64,000 nucleotides of DNA from Incurvaria masculella (taxonomy: Eukaryota > Arthropoda > Insecta > Lepidoptera > Incurvariidae). The notes under the pieces are model-generated. The model was given only the letters and a program-made list of their open reading frames with translations. It was not told the origin of the DNA and did no database searches. The stretch covers positions 6,657,001 through 6,721,000 of the forward strand of contig OX335652.1 in NCBI GenBank assembly GCA_946894095.1. The letters are read 5' to 3'. Position 1 is the first letter of the stretch; each line of letters opens with the position of its first letter. The translations under genes and the position numbers were made by a program. Below are positions 1 to 11,723 of this stretch, one piece after another.

Positions 1-2
1 TT

Positions 3-1702
3 GGGAAAACTATAGAAGTCTCTCACAAAAACATAGTCCTCAAAAACTTGGCAAACAAGATGGCTAGCGCGGAATCATTGGATGATAACGAAGATACTGA
101 TTCAGATGCGAGCAACGAGAGCACACGCTCTGAGGGAAGCCTAATGGATCGTGCACGCAAATTGAGTCCTAAGTTTGTATCGGAGCCGAATCTCAGTATA
201 CTCGAATCGAGAATCGACGACGACACTCCCAAAAACACTAGAAAAGGCTCACGGCTCTTCCGTTCCAAAGTGATCTTGGCGTCTCAGAACATGAACAAAA
301 AGTATGCCCCAAAGAGAAGTGCAGCGATACGATCCACCCCAACCTCGTGTGTGCCGTGCGTCGACACAGACACGTCCTCCGGTAGCGGGTCCCCGGGTGC
401 CAGCGTGGAGAATCTCGCAGTCGCTTCTCCGGACGCGACCGTCACACCGAGGCTGTCGCGGCGTGACTCAATGAAACAAATGCAATACAGAATATTCCCA
501 GTAGCCAAGGACGAGCCAGATGAAAGATGTGTGTCCAAGTTGAAGTACCTGACGAGCACTCCTGGAGCTGTGGGTTTTGCTTCTATAGAGGAAACTACTC
601 CTTACTTTAATAACTTCAGGCGAGCTTCAATGTCGCCCATTACTAAGTCAACACAGAAACTTTCTAAGGCTATGCAGGTTTGTCGACACGCAACTTTTTC
701 TGCTTTCTACCTCTCATTGTCATCCATTTAAGTGTACTAACCATGTTAAAGCATCATGCTAGTAAATGTGCTTTTTTATCTTTTATATAACATTGTAACA
801 CTTTTATTGTATACTAATATTTAGCTTTGGTGTTTCAGGAATCTATAATGACTCCTCGGTCACGGAAACCTCTCATCATTACTTCCGAACAGAGAGATGG
901 TTCTCTCACTATCGAAACGAAGAAATCAAATGTATCAGATTCGCCTGACACAATATACGGCTCCATATCTCCAAAGAATGACAGTGATTTTGTTTCATCA
1001 GATGAGAGCTGTCAACACAATTACACCAAGTCTTCGACGCATTCAACTACAGCTTTCGTTAAGAATTCAGACCTATCAATAGGAAGGGTAGAAAATGTTA
1101 TGCTTTCACCGAAAGATAGTGATAAGGAAAGTGCTTCGGAGGGTCATGATGAAACACCGTGTAGTAGTAGCGAGGGAATGTTGACACTGCCACATTTCAA
1201 AACATCTCATGAAATGTCACCCCTTTATTTAAAAGAATGCAAAACGAAGTCACTGTCCGATCCCTTTCGAGAGTACCTGCTTAGTCGCTCCGTGTTAACT
1301 GCAACTCCCGTAGACTTATCGCTTGTGAACAAGTCCGACGAAATGGACCGAACAGGTGAACATATATCTGACTCACTAATGTTCTGCCTAGACGGAAATG
1401 TTCCTTCCGATTTAACCTCCAGTGTAAACAATTTGGCCGTGGATAAAGAAATCAATATGGATTTAAGAAATGGAGATATTGTTCGATCTCCACTTAAGAA
1501 CTTACAAAACTACATAAATATACAAGAATTGGCAGTGAGTCCGAGCAGAAAAAGGGTAGCAGATTGTGATAGCTACAGTGAATGTGAATCGGACGTAGTA
1601 AGTTTGAAAAAAAATTCAATGTCTGCCGAGGCCGTAAAGGTAAATCAGAACTTGACATCAATTACAAATATTGACACTTCTCTCTGGGAAACTGATCTCT
1701 AA
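3..1702 (+). CDS. Unrecognised Ser/Thr-rich protein, C-terminal exons (5' partial)
   Basis: Two coding exons are visible. The first (3-677) is open to the window edge and ends at a GT donor after codon CAG. The second (839-1702) follows a TTTCAG acceptor and ends with TAA. They join in phase 0 to about 512 residues. I do not recognise the family. The sequence looks disordered, rich in Ser, Thr, Asp and Glu, with basic patches and many proline-directed sites (TPR, MSPIT, MTPR, LSPK, RSPL, VSPSR) plus RRDS and RRAS motifs. It resembles the phosphorylated tail of a cell-cycle, signalling or cytoskeletal regulator, but that is only an impression from composition. Because the frame is open at base 3, the catalytic or folded part, if any, must lie upstream. 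A polyadenylation signal AATAAA is near 1855. The ATG at 60-62 is internal and should not be taken as the start. Confidence 0.8.
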
Positions 1703-2154
1703 GACACCCCCTGAATGTTATGTAAATATTGATATAGTTTATAAACATTCTTATCCTGATTATAAGTATTACTTTATTATAAAAGTATTTTGAGTTTTGG
1801 TGTAATTTTATATTACTAAAAAGTTAGTATTATGTATGCACTCCGACAAATTTAAATAAAGACTGTTCTAAATATTATCTTTTGAATGTTTTTACTCTGC
1901 ACACTTTATTATTGTCCTGCGTGTCCTAAAAGCTTTAATAAAAATACATTTTTTCCAAACATCTGCATAAAACTGATAATTGAGTAATAGACTATGCTTA
2001 ACTGTCCATTGATGGTTAAGTCATACAATGTCCTAAATTTCTGTTTTCTATGCCGGCATCAACAGGCTTTGCTGTTACTTCAACACGAGCTTATGCACTC
2101 GCCATCTTCATTAATTCAGAACCATGCAAACTAAAATGTCCAGTCCAAGTTTAC
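1703..2154. other. 3' UTR and flank of the first gene
   Basis: AT-rich sequence following the stop codon. AATAAA near 1855 is a likely polyadenylation signal, which would give a 3' UTR of about 170 bases. Nothing coding or repetitive was recognised between there and the repeat starting at about 2155. Confidence 0.6.
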
Positions 2155-2257
2155 TTTTTAGGGTTCCGCACCCAAAGGGTGAAAACGGAACACTATTACT
2201 AAGCCTCCGCTGTCCGTCCGTCCGTCTGTCACAGGGCTGTATCTCATGAACCGTAAT
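2155..2257 (-). repeat. Lepidopteran interspersed repeat, first half (split copy)
   Basis: Starts AGGGTTCCGCACCCAAAGGG, continues through a CCGTCCGTCC stretch and CTGTATCTCATGAACC, and stops at CCGTAAT. The other half of the same repeat resumes at 14014 with GTAATAGG. Intact relatives in this window (22529-22756, 36311-36668) show the two halves were once contiguous. GTAAT (2253-2257 and 14014-14018) is duplicated and marks the insertion of the 2258-14013 retrotransposon. Confidence 0.85.
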
Positions 2258-3620
2258 TTCATTTCATTTCATTCATTTCATTTTTTATTAGGTCTTTTTG
2301 GTATACAATCATACACTTAGACACGTCAAAAAAGGTACATAATAAAATCACGTTAAGAATAGTATAAAATCGATAGAATTCAAAATTGTCAAATAAATTA
2401 TCAAAATAAACAATTCAGGATCTACATTAAATTCATAATAAAAACAATACAAGTTAACTGAATTCATTGGAGTAAAATATCAAAATACAAATAACATTTA
2501 AAATTTCAGTAAAAGTTATACTCGAACATAGCTTAAATAATTAACTATAGTAACTATAACAATCGGCTGTAAAGTGGCTTTGTCATACAGTTAAACTAAA
2601 AATATAATGAGAATAGTGAGTAAAATCTACTCTAAGAAGGCATCGTCAGTAATGACGGTGAAGTCATACGTATTCTAAAAGTCTATAGTCAATATTCAAA
2701 ATAGTAAAGATCGAATGCAATCAGATTGTCAGGCTCTTATCGCTCAAGGCGTCATTTACTGTGTAGTAGCTTTTAGAAATAACTATTGATTTAATCTTGG
2801 TTTTATATTCATTTTCATCCATTGCTCGAACCGTTTCAGGCAGCTTATTATATAACCTTATACTATTACACACGAAGCTTTTCGTCATCTTGGCTAGCCT
2901 ATGCTTAACAAGCTGAACATTTTCTTTATAACGTGTGTTATGTGGATGCACATCACGGTTCAGTGGTGTTTCCTGAATATGTTTTCTAGCGTACAATAAA
3001 TTATGGTAGACGTAAGCACTTGGCATTGACATTATATTTAATTCCCTAAACACTTCACCGCATGAGTCCCTCGCTTTCATTCCTAATATAGCTCGCAGGG
3101 CTCGTTTTTGTAATACAAATATCCTATTCGCCTCTGCGGCAGTCCCCCAGAACATTAGGCCGTAAGACATGACACAATCGAAGAAGGCAAAGTAGACAGT
3201 TTTAGCAGCTTTACATCCACATAGCTCCCTTATTTTCCTTATGGCGTAACAGGCCGAGCTTAGTTTTTTTGCAATTTTATCTATATGCGCCTTCCATTTC
3301 AATTGGTCGTCAAATACTACACCTAGGAATGTGATCTCAGACGCTACATTTAATGAGGCCTCTTTAATTGAATTGCTTAAGTTTATGTCTAAGAGTCTCG
3401 TGCAAATGTTTGGCAAGTTCCGTTTTTGCCTGCTCCAACTTTAACTAGCCTAAACAAATACAAATACCGAGTGTTTTGTTATGTGTTATAGCTTAAAATA
3501 AAGCTAATAATGTTAATTAAGTGAATTTACTGTGGTTTTATCAAATACTAGAACATTAACCAGGGAAAGTGCAAATAATGAATCTATAGATCTTTAGTTT
3601 CTACCCACAAAAACTTTATT

Positions 3621-5120
3621 ATGAGTGTGTCTGATCCTGACCCTGGAGACCCCGGCGGGTCTTCCGATGATGAACAGGACCTTATTTCAGTGGAGGATAT
3701 ACCTACAGACCAGATTATTACGGAAGAATTGGAGTGGGATCAGTCCGAGCTGATAGACCATCCGACTGTGTTAGATGCCAATACTTCCTCTAGTAAAAGA
3801 CGCAGGGAGTCGTCTGAAGAAGACACCACGGGTTTCCGCGAGGTTCGCCGTACTAAAAAGAAAAGAGACGAAGGCCCAAACCAAGCTGTGACTAGATTAG
3901 AATATTTTGAGATATACATCAGTAGAAAGCAGAAGCTGCCCAAACAACTTGCGCTAGCTAAACTGCTTCAAGGTAATAACGATATTGCCAAAATCAAATA
4001 CCTCACCCCATACAAGGCTCTTGTTAGATGCGAAACGGAATATGGTATGAAAAAAGTGCTTGAGAATGAGGAGCTAATAAAAAATGAAATAAAATGTACT
4101 AAAACTACAGATGTTCAATACTCATTCGGAGTCATACGTGAGATTGACCTGGATTTGGAAGTGGAAGACATAACAAAAATAATAACGTGTGACGTCGAAA
4201 TAGTTTCACTTATGCGTCTCCAGAGAAAAATTACTTTTGGTGAGTGGACAAAGTCTGAGGCGGTGCGAGTGTGCTTTCGAGGGCCGCGCTTGCCTCCGTA
4301 CGTTTATGTGTATGGGGTTAGGTTAAGTGTAGAGCCCTACGTGTTCCCGGTGACGCAATGCTCGGGCTGCTGGCACTTTGGTCACACTTACAAGGTATGC
4401 CCGAATGGATCGAAGAAAAAATGCCCAAAATGTGGTGAAAACCACGATAACTGCGAAACAACTACATTCAAATGTATTAATTGCAAAGGAGCGCATATGG
4501 CTCTGGACAAATCATGCCCCATTTATATTAAAGAAAAAGATGTTCGGCAAATGATGTCTAATGATAACATCACCTACAAAATGGCACTACAGAAAAGAGA
4601 AAAGCAATTACGGGCTCCAGCTACAAATACCCTTGGCGTGACCATTGCTGTGCAGAGCCCCCCTGGGGGTGCTGCTTCCCCTTCTCCGACACGCACATAC
4701 AGTTCTGTATGTGCTGGGCAGAGGCCGGAAGCGGACATATCCCAGGGGCTTGCCTCGCCGGGCCACTCGAGCGCCTCCATACGTCCACCACCACGACCAC
4801 GGAGAAGTGAGAGCTTCACGAAGAGGCCAGCAATGCAGAGGGACCTACCATCCAGTGCACAGGAAGGTGCACCGACTCCAGTCCATCTCGAGGTAAACTG
4901 TAATGACACCCAACCCCCTGGAGAGAGCACTAGACCAGACGAGAGCCCTTCAGTGTGGAAGCGCTTGCTGGAAAAAATACAACAATTAGCAATAAGTCAT
5001 ACACTGAGCTGGGGTGAGAAAATTACTGCAATGGTGGACACAATAGTAAAGGAAGCACTCAGCTATTTGATGAACTTAATCTCTAATGGGTCAATTTTCA
5101 ATTTTGTTAACAGAGCTTAG
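3621..5120 (+). CDS. ORF1 nucleic-acid-binding (gag-like) protein of the I-like element
   Basis: 499 codons from ATG 3621. The N-terminal third is acidic and Ser-rich, then basic (KRRRESS, RRTKKKR, a possible nuclear signal). Around residues 250-305 there are three zinc knuckles. The first is CSGCWHFGHTYKVC (C-x2-C-x4-H-x4-C). A second begins CPKCGENH. The third is CINCKGAHMALDKSC. The C-terminal region is Pro/Ser/Arg-rich. Such ORF1 proteins bind their own RNA and form ribonucleoprotein particles for target-primed reverse transcription. That function is family knowledge, not shown here. The last 35 bases overlap ORF2 in another frame, suggesting reinitiation or a frameshift for ORF2 translation. 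Confidence 0.9.
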   Translation: MSVSDPDPGDPGGSSDDEQDLISVEDIPTDQIITEELEWDQSELIDHPTVLDANTSSSKRRRESSEEDTTGFREVRRTKKKRDEGPNQAVTRLEYFEIYISRKQKLPKQLALAKLLQGNNDIAKIKYLTPYKALVRCETEYGMKKVLENEELIKNEIKCTKTTDVQYSFGVIREIDLDLEVEDITKIITCDVEIVSLMRLQRKITFGEWTKSEAVRVCFRGPRLPPYVYVYGVRLSVEPYVFPVTQCSGCWHFGHTYKVCPNGSKKKCPKCGENHDNCETTTFKCINCKGAHMALDKSCPIYIKEKDVRQMMSNDNITYKMALQKREKQLRAPATNTLGVTIAVQSPPGGAASPSPTRTYSSVCAGQRPEADISQGLASPGHSSASIRPPPRPRRSESFTKRPAMQRDLPSSAQEGAPTPVHLEVNCNDTQPPGESTRPDESPSVWKRLLEKIQQLAISHTLSWGEKITAMVDTIVKEALSYLMNLISNGSIFNFVNRA

Positions 5121-8100
5121 ATCAGAACCGAATATTAAAATTTTACAATGGAACGCTAACAGTGTGAACCCAAAGCGACACGACCTTGAACTCCTTTTAA
5201 ATAACGAAAAAATTCACATAGCTTTAGTGTCAGAGACATGGTTAGACAATTCAACAACATTTAAACTCAATGGATACAATATCTTACGTAAAGATCGACC
5301 CGATGGATATGGTGGAGTGCTAATCGCGTCACATAAGTCTGTAAAATTTAAGGAAATAAGAGTGAATAATAATAACCCTGGTATAGAAGTTCTCGGTGCT
5401 GAACTAATGAACTGTAATCCAATCAAGAGGATACTTTTGATATATTGTCCCCCATGTGTACGAACGACACAAAGTGACTGGGATACCCTCTTTTCGCAAT
5501 TCGGTAGTGGAACAGTATTAGCAGGAGATTTTAATGGCCATCACCTTAACTGGGATCGCAAGATTGATACTCGAGGCACTCTTATAAACAATGCTTGCTT
5601 CGATAACAACTATGTTACAATGAACGATGGTAGAGAAACACGCATCAAACTTGTTAACGGAACCCTGCAGAAAACATCCCCCGATATCACTTTTTCCACT
5701 TCAGATCTTGCAGTCATGATGGACTGGAAAACAACTAACGAATCCCTCGGTAGCGATCATATCATTATACATTTCACCATAGGATTCCAGTATAGTCCTC
5801 AGCAAAACAAAAGAAAAAATATGAAGGCAGCTGACTGGAAAAAATATCAAAAGCACCTTGAAGACTCATTACATAACATTAATCTATCAGAAAACATGGA
5901 AAAAATATATAGTTCACTACTGGAAAAAATTAATGAAGCCGCCGACCAAAGCATTCCATGTATTAAATTGAATAAAAACCCTCAGTTTAATTTTCAACCA
6001 AAACCGTGGTGGCGACCCAACCTTTCGAGACTTGTAGCTCTAAGACGTCTGGCCCTAGCTAACTTCAGAAGAAACGGTTGCCCTAGAGACCTCATTCACC
6101 TACAAAAGAGAATCACAGAAACACGCAGACAAACCCGAACTGCAAAAACAAAGAGCTGGAATGATTTCTGCGATAACATTAATTCCCAAACTACATCATC
6201 AGAAATGTGGAGGAAGATGAGATGGATGAAGGGAGTTAAGAAAGCACATACACCAGTTGCCAAGGACAAGATAGAACAACTTCTCTGCACACTTGCACCT
6301 GACTCGGTCGAGGCGCCCCCGATGTCATTTGAAGAGGATCGTAGCGGGATGCTAGATGACAACATTTCACCAGTGGAGTTTAGCAATGCACTCAAACACA
6401 AGGATACTGCTCCGGGAGTTGATGGTATCACCTACTCTATGGTATTTCATCTTCCTCAAGCTGGTAAGGTTGTATTGCTCCATTTATATAATAGGATATT
6501 ACAAACAGGTTTTGTGCCAACTCAATGGAAAATAATTCGGATAATAGCAATACCTAAGCTAGGTCGTGACCCAACACTTGTCTCTTCTCTGCGCCCAATA
6601 TCTCTGATTTCCTGTTTATGTAAAATATTTCATGTCATACTAACAAGGAGGCTAGAGTGGTGGACAGAAAGGAATAAATTGCTATCTCAGTCCACGATTG
6701 GCTTCAGGCGTGGACAGTCCTGTCTGGACAATTTAGCTCGACTTGTGACCTCAATACAACTCGGACAGGTCCAGAACCAGCCCACTCTCGCCTGCTTCTT
6801 AGATATAGACAATGCTTACAATAATGTTAATACTACAGTACTTATAACAACATTGAGAAACTATAACTTTGGCAAGCAAATTATACACTACATTTGGAAT
6901 TTTTTGAGGGAAAGACTGTTAGAGACACCTACTGAGGAAGGTTCATTAATAATCAGGAAATGTGACAAAGGGCTTGCTCAAGGAGATCCAATGTCACCAC
7001 TCTTGTTTAACCTAATTACTGCCAATATTTGTAAATCTGTTACCAACGTATTAATTTCTCAGTATGCTGATGACTTTGTTGTATTTATTACGTCTTCAAA
7101 ATTGCATGATGCAAAAAATATATTAGAAAGCAACATTAAAGCTATTGTAAAAAAGTTAAATGAAATTGGTTTAAACATTTCGGTATCAAAGACAGACATA
7201 TGTATTTTTGCCAGGGGTCACAGGAGAAATAATGTAAACATTCAACTCGATGATAGAAATATTAAGAGATCATCATTTGTCAAATCGCTGGGATTATGGT
7301 TGGATGAAGGTCTAAAATGGAGAAAACAAGTAATCCAAAATTTTTCAAAAACATCAAAATATATAGACATACTTAAAGCACTTGCAGGAAGTTCTTGGGG
7401 TATACACCCAGTTCACTTGAGACGTCTATACATAAGTTTAATACGCAGCCGATTGGATTATGGGTGCTTTCTCTATGGAAATAGTTGTCAATCTAATCTC
7501 AACAAACTTAGTGTGCTACAAAATAGAGCTTTGAGAATAATTGGAGGGTACAGCAGGACCACACCTATACACGTGATGGAAAGTGATTTATGTATACAAC
7601 CCCTACAAATAAGAACTTACTATTTAGCTAGCAAGTATGTACTAAAAGCAATGTCACATGAAAACAACCCCATCATTTTGGTGATACAGAAACTCGCAGA
7701 AACTAGTGACAACAACTATTGGCATAACCATAGTATTCCGATTTTAGCTATTATTTACAAAAGATATAAGCACTGTAAAATTGAAAATAGTGAGGTGCTA
7801 CCCATGTTTTCATTGTGTACCTGGATAGCAAATATACCGATCGCACCCAATGTAAGCCTCACCATCCCGTCCAAAAATAAAGGAAAAAGGTGCTACAATA
7901 CTGAAGAACTCCGGACAGCGTCAGAGAAAATGTTGAAAACCAATTACAAATCACATTACCAATTATACACTGATGGATCTATTGATAGTAATGGTATCGG
8001 TGCGGCCTTCTGGGATCCGCAAGTCCGTTGTGGGATGGAATTCAAAATTGAGGCACGCATCCCAATCATGGCAGCCGAACTCGTAGCAATACTCGAAGCA

Positions 8101-8826
8101 CTCTCGTACAGCTCTAGTGTAATATCAAAAGAAATAATCATTTTAACAGATTCTAAAAGCACTCTTCAACACCTAGTGAATTGCACGGGAGGGTCACGGG
8201 GAAGACCCATCGCATATAAAATCTTAAATCTTTTTTTACATTTACAGTCTATGGGCAAGGAAGTGAGTTTGCAATGGATTCCATCTCACATTGGTATAGA
8301 AGGCAACGAGCGGGCCGACAAGTTAGCGAAAAGTGCAGTGAATTGTGACAATACTTGGACATGTAAGCCTTTCTTTAGTGATCTTTTGACGGATGCTAAG
8401 GAATTCTGTAGCACTCAATGGAAAGAGCACTTCGACAGGAGATCGGTAGAGAAGGGCATTTGGTACAAGACTCTCCAAAATGAGCCGCTACGAAGACCAT
8501 GGTTCGAAAGCTCAGGTCTCTCCCGCACTGACATTGTAATTGCTTTGAGACTCCGATCAGGACACACTCCACTAAATAAAAGTGCCTATTTGATGCGAAA
8601 AGTGGATTCACCTAATTGTAATGTATGTAATAAGACTGAAGACCAATTTCACATTTTGATGGAGTGTGTGCAGAACGAACCACTGAGGCGAAAATTAATG
8701 GACAAATTGGAGTTAGATGCATACAACTATTTTTTCGGAATTCATTATGCATTATCGCAACCACTATCTAAAAATTGTAAAACATTAATACATTTTTTTA
8801 AGGCCTCTTTGGCTTTAAGAGGTTAG
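5086..8826 (+). CDS. ORF2 endonuclease-reverse transcriptase-RNase H polyprotein
   Basis: 1246 codons, uninterrupted. The APE-type endonuclease occupies about residues 15-235, with LQWNANSV, SETWLD, AGDFNGHHLNWD and a GSDHIIIHF terminus. Reverse transcriptase spans roughly 430-720: LRPISLIS fingers, motif A FLDIDNAYNNV, motif B GLAQGDPMSPLLFNL and the catalytic motif C QYADDFVVF. RNase H is at about 960-1090, with YTDGSIDSNGIGAAF, MAAELVAILEAL, LTDSKSTL and SHIGIEGNERADKLAK supplying the D-E-D-D catalytic set. A C-terminal cysteine/histidine motif (CNVCNKTEDQFHILMEC) follows. Every expected catalytic segment is present. The protein nicks DNA and copies its RNA template into the genome in this family. 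The start overlaps ORF1 by 35 bases. An ATG-independent start cannot be excluded. Confidence 0.93.
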   Translation: MGQFSILLTELRSEPNIKILQWNANSVNPKRHDLELLLNNEKIHIALVSETWLDNSTTFKLNGYNILRKDRPDGYGGVLIASHKSVKFKEIRVNNNNPGIEVLGAELMNCNPIKRILLIYCPPCVRTTQSDWDTLFSQFGSGTVLAGDFNGHHLNWDRKIDTRGTLINNACFDNNYVTMNDGRETRIKLVNGTLQKTSPDITFSTSDLAVMMDWKTTNESLGSDHIIIHFTIGFQYSPQQNKRKNMKAADWKKYQKHLEDSLHNINLSENMEKIYSSLLEKINEAADQSIPCIKLNKNPQFNFQPKPWWRPNLSRLVALRRLALANFRRNGCPRDLIHLQKRITETRRQTRTAKTKSWNDFCDNINSQTTSSEMWRKMRWMKGVKKAHTPVAKDKIEQLLCTLAPDSVEAPPMSFEEDRSGMLDDNISPVEFSNALKHKDTAPGVDGITYSMVFHLPQAGKVVLLHLYNRILQTGFVPTQWKIIRIIAIPKLGRDPTLVSSLRPISLISCLCKIFHVILTRRLEWWTERNKLLSQSTIGFRRGQSCLDNLARLVTSIQLGQVQNQPTLACFLDIDNAYNNVNTTVLITTLRNYNFGKQIIHYIWNFLRERLLETPTEEGSLIIRKCDKGLAQGDPMSPLLFNLITANICKSVTNVLISQYADDFVVFITSSKLHDAKNILESNIKAIVKKLNEIGLNISVSKTDICIFARGHRRNNVNIQLDDRNIKRSSFVKSLGLWLDEGLKWRKQVIQNFSKTSKYIDILKALAGSSWGIHPVHLRRLYISLIRSRLDYGCFLYGNSCQSNLNKLSVLQNRALRIIGGYSRTTPIHVMESDLCIQPLQIRTYYLASKYVLKAMSHENNPIILVIQKLAETSDNNYWHNHSIPILAIIYKRYKHCKIENSEVLPMFSLCTWIANIPIAPNVSLTIPSKNKGKRCYNTEELRTASEKMLKTNYKSHYQLYTDGSIDSNGIGAAFWDPQVRCGMEFKIEARIPIMAAELVAILEALSYSSSVISKEIIILTDSKSTLQHLVNCTGGSRGRPIAYKILNLFLHLQSMGKEVSLQWIPSHIGIEGNERADKLAKSAVNCDNTWTCKPFFSDLLTDAKEFCSTQWKEHFDRRSVEKGIWYKTLQNEPLRRPWFESSGLSRTDIVIALRLRSGHTPLNKSAYLMRKVDSPNCNVCNKTEDQFHILMECVQNEPLRRKLMDKLELDAYNYFFGIHYALSQPLSKNCKTLIHFFKASLALRG

Positions 8827-10645
8827 AGAGACCTTAAAACTGTGTACAATAGTTACTATGGGACTGGCATAACCGCAATGCGGCTAAAGTCCTATCAACA
8901 CTTTAAATAAAAAAAAATAAAAAAAATGTTCAAGAGTCGTCTGTGGGTTCCTAAGGCAAAGTGCATCAGATTTGTCTTACTTATATTAAGTAACAAATTA
9001 TTAGCCTCAAACCAAGAATTTAGTGAATGTAAAACATTATTTAAATGTTTATGAAGTTCTTTAGAATTCTTGTCTTTAAGCAAAAGTGATATGTCATCAG
9101 CAAACATAATCACTTCAATTTCTTCTTGTATACAACCAGAGAGATCATTAATGTAAATAATAAAGAGAAGTGGACCCAGAATTGAGCCTTGCGGTATACC
9201 CATTGTTACTGCTTGTTTCTCCGATTTCGCACCATTAACATCACATATCTGTGTCCTATTCTCAAGATATGATTTGCAGATTAACAATTCTCTTCCTCTA
9301 ATGCCATAATATTCCAATTTACGAAGCAATATGTTATGATCAACACAGTCAAAGGCCTTTGTGAGGTCACAGAACAATCCATACGTGTTATGAGACTGAT
9401 CTAATGATACTAGTATTAGTTTGAGCATGCTGGCTATAGCATCACATGTTGATTTGCCTTTCTGAAAACCAAACTGTTTTAGGTTAATAATATTATGCTC
9501 TTTAAAGAATTGAGTCAATCTTCTTTCTATCACCTTTTCAAATATTTTACTAAATACTGGCAGTAGTGATACCGGCCTGTAGTTTGTCACTTCATTGTGT
9601 TCTCCTTTTTTGTAAAGTGGTATAACTCGAGCAATTTTCAGCAAATCCGGAAAAGTTCCATGTTTTAAACAGCGATTTATGATTTGTGTTAATGGATATA
9701 CTAAACTATTCGAAAGAGACTTAATTAGCTTGGGTGACATATGCCATAAATCTAGCTAAGGTTTGGACTTCATGCGTCTGAAAATCAGTCTTACTTCTGA
9801 AAGTGTTACAGGTTCAAATATGATTTTGCCTCTGGGTTTCTCTTACTGTACATATTTAAAAAATCGGATGCCACAGTAACATTTGAGTTTAATTTTGTTG
9901 TCAGACGATATGGTTCTGTACAAAAATAATTATTAAAAAGTTCTGCTACCTGTAATTCGTCAGTTAAAATAATTTCATTGTTCATTTTTAATTCTATATC
10001 TGAGTAATTTTTTTCCACTGATTTTCCAGTTTCTTGTTTTATTATCTGCCACGACGTTTTAATTTTATCCTTTGCGCTTAAGATTCTGTCCCTTAAACTC
10101 ATTTGCTTGGCTACTATTGATACTTTTTTAAATAACTTACTATACTTAGAAACATATCCTAAAGCTTTCATGATCGCAGATTTTCAATAAGTCATAAAGC
10201 AAAAATAATTTTCTTTTCGATGTGCGTATGCCGTTGGTGGCCCAATCATTAAATTGTTTTGTTTTATTCATCGATTTACATCTAAGGGGTATATATGCTT
10301 CAGTGAGCCGAACAAATGATTTAAAAAATGTTTGAAAATCTATGTTTACTGATTGGAACTCCTGATGGATCGCCTTGTTAAGCAGTAGCACATTTTCGTT
10401 ACACATGTTCCTTATTTGACCAATTTTTCTTGAGCACTCATTTTTACTTTTTATTTCTATTGAAATTAATTGACCAAAGTGATCAGATTTAATACTTTTG
10501 AAGATGTTTGCTTCCGATACTTCCCTATCTGTGAAAATATTATCAATACAGCTCTCCGTAGTCATAGTTACCCTTGTATATTCAAATATTTGTTGTCTTA
10601 ACATAAAACTATCCATTAAGTCTGATAACTCATGTGACTCCCGTT

Positions 10646-11286
10646 CAGTGCCGGTTTTAACACTACCAGCGCCCTGGGCGAGATTTCTACGGCGCCCCCT
10701 AACTGCCATTCAAAACCATTCGAAAAACGGCACCACCTATCTGCCATTTAAAACTATTCGAAAAAAATCCAAGGGAAATAATGAAATAACCATTTATTTA
10801 AAAATACTATTGAATTTTACTTTTATAATATTTCTTTAGGCAAATTTTATATTTATACCAAAGTCGATCGCAAATTTTTTATATGCAAATGGATATAAAC
10901 GCTTCTGATTGGTGGAGAATTTATCAAATTCCCTCACCAATTTTTTCACATTTACGCCCCCCTGATTTTGATTTTTTGTTGTCATATAGTTTTTGTTTTT
11001 ATTCCTTTCCTTTTCGGCTTTCCGTTTTAAAAATTATGACACAGATGGTTTTTATTCAGGATGGACATGTTCAGACTTTTTAAATTAAACAATTATGACA
11101 ATTAACTTATAACTCCGACCGGACACTACGTTTCATTCTAGTGTTGCCCACCATTTTGACGCTAAATTTAGGGAATTTATGAGTAAGTAGGACTTGGTCT
11201 ATGGGCGAGCGGATACAAAAGGGGCCCCTTTAGATCTGGTGCCCTGGGCGGTCGCCCAACCGCGCCCTACCCTAAAACCGGGCCTG
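10646..11286. mobile_element. Non-autonomous hAT-type element (MITE)
   Basis: 641 bp with terminal inverted repeats CAGTGCCGGTTTTA and TAAAACCGGGCCTG, flanked by an exact 8-bp duplication CTCCCGTT (10638-10645 and 11287-11294). CAG...CTG ends with 8-bp targets are the hAT hallmark. It sits in the endonuclease region of the CR1/L2-like ORF2, and removal with one target copy restores that frame. It has no transposase. Sequence just inside the ends (GCGCCCTGGGCG and GCCCTGGGCGGTCGCC) forms further short inverted repeats. Confidence 0.9.
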
Positions 11287-11723
11287 CTCCCGTTGAGCAA
11301 GTGGAAAGTTAACATTGAAGTCACCACATATAATTAATGATTTATTATTGTTTTTTATTAACATACTGAGGCATTCTTCTAATTTATCAGAAAATAAATG
11401 TATACTGACCGAAGGTGATCGATATACTGCAAGGATTAATAAATTCTCTATCTCTTTGGCTTTCCAACATTTCCTTACAAATATGATGGTACCACCTCTT
11501 ATAAAATTATTTCTAGAACTACTACTTACTACTACATATTCGTTGGAGTTGTACATATCAACCTCATTTGCGTCCAGCCATGACTCAGTCATACAAAAAA
11601 CATCAATTTTATTTTCTTGAAAACACATATCTAACTGAAGATCCTTTCCGCGTAAACCTTGTACATTTTGATGTGCTACAACAAATTTATTTTTTGTTGT
11701 TTTGGAGAGCCAAATTTTTTTTT

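Larger units (their letters stand above)
3411..8923 (+). mobile_element. Full-length I-like non-LTR retrotransposon, both ORFs open
   Basis: About 5.5 kb, inserted in the reverse transcriptase of the CR1/L2-like element in opposite orientation. The 7-bp sequence AAATGTT is present at 3404-3410 and again at 8924-8930. Its leading A residues cannot be separated from the A-rich tail. Joining the flanks with one copy restores the host element's reading frame. The tail is A-rich with TAAA units (8903-8923). It has a 210-base 5' UTR, two overlapping ORFs and a short 3' UTR with a small CCGCAATGCGG hairpin near 8873. RNase H in ORF2 and CCHC knuckles in ORF1 fit the I superfamily (I, Nimb or a relative). 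With no visible lesion it looks young and possibly active. Confidence 0.92.

Noticed and set aside
4574..4930. Antisense open frame over ORF1 of the I-like element
   Set aside because: No family similarity. It shadows the proline/serine-rich ORF1 segment.
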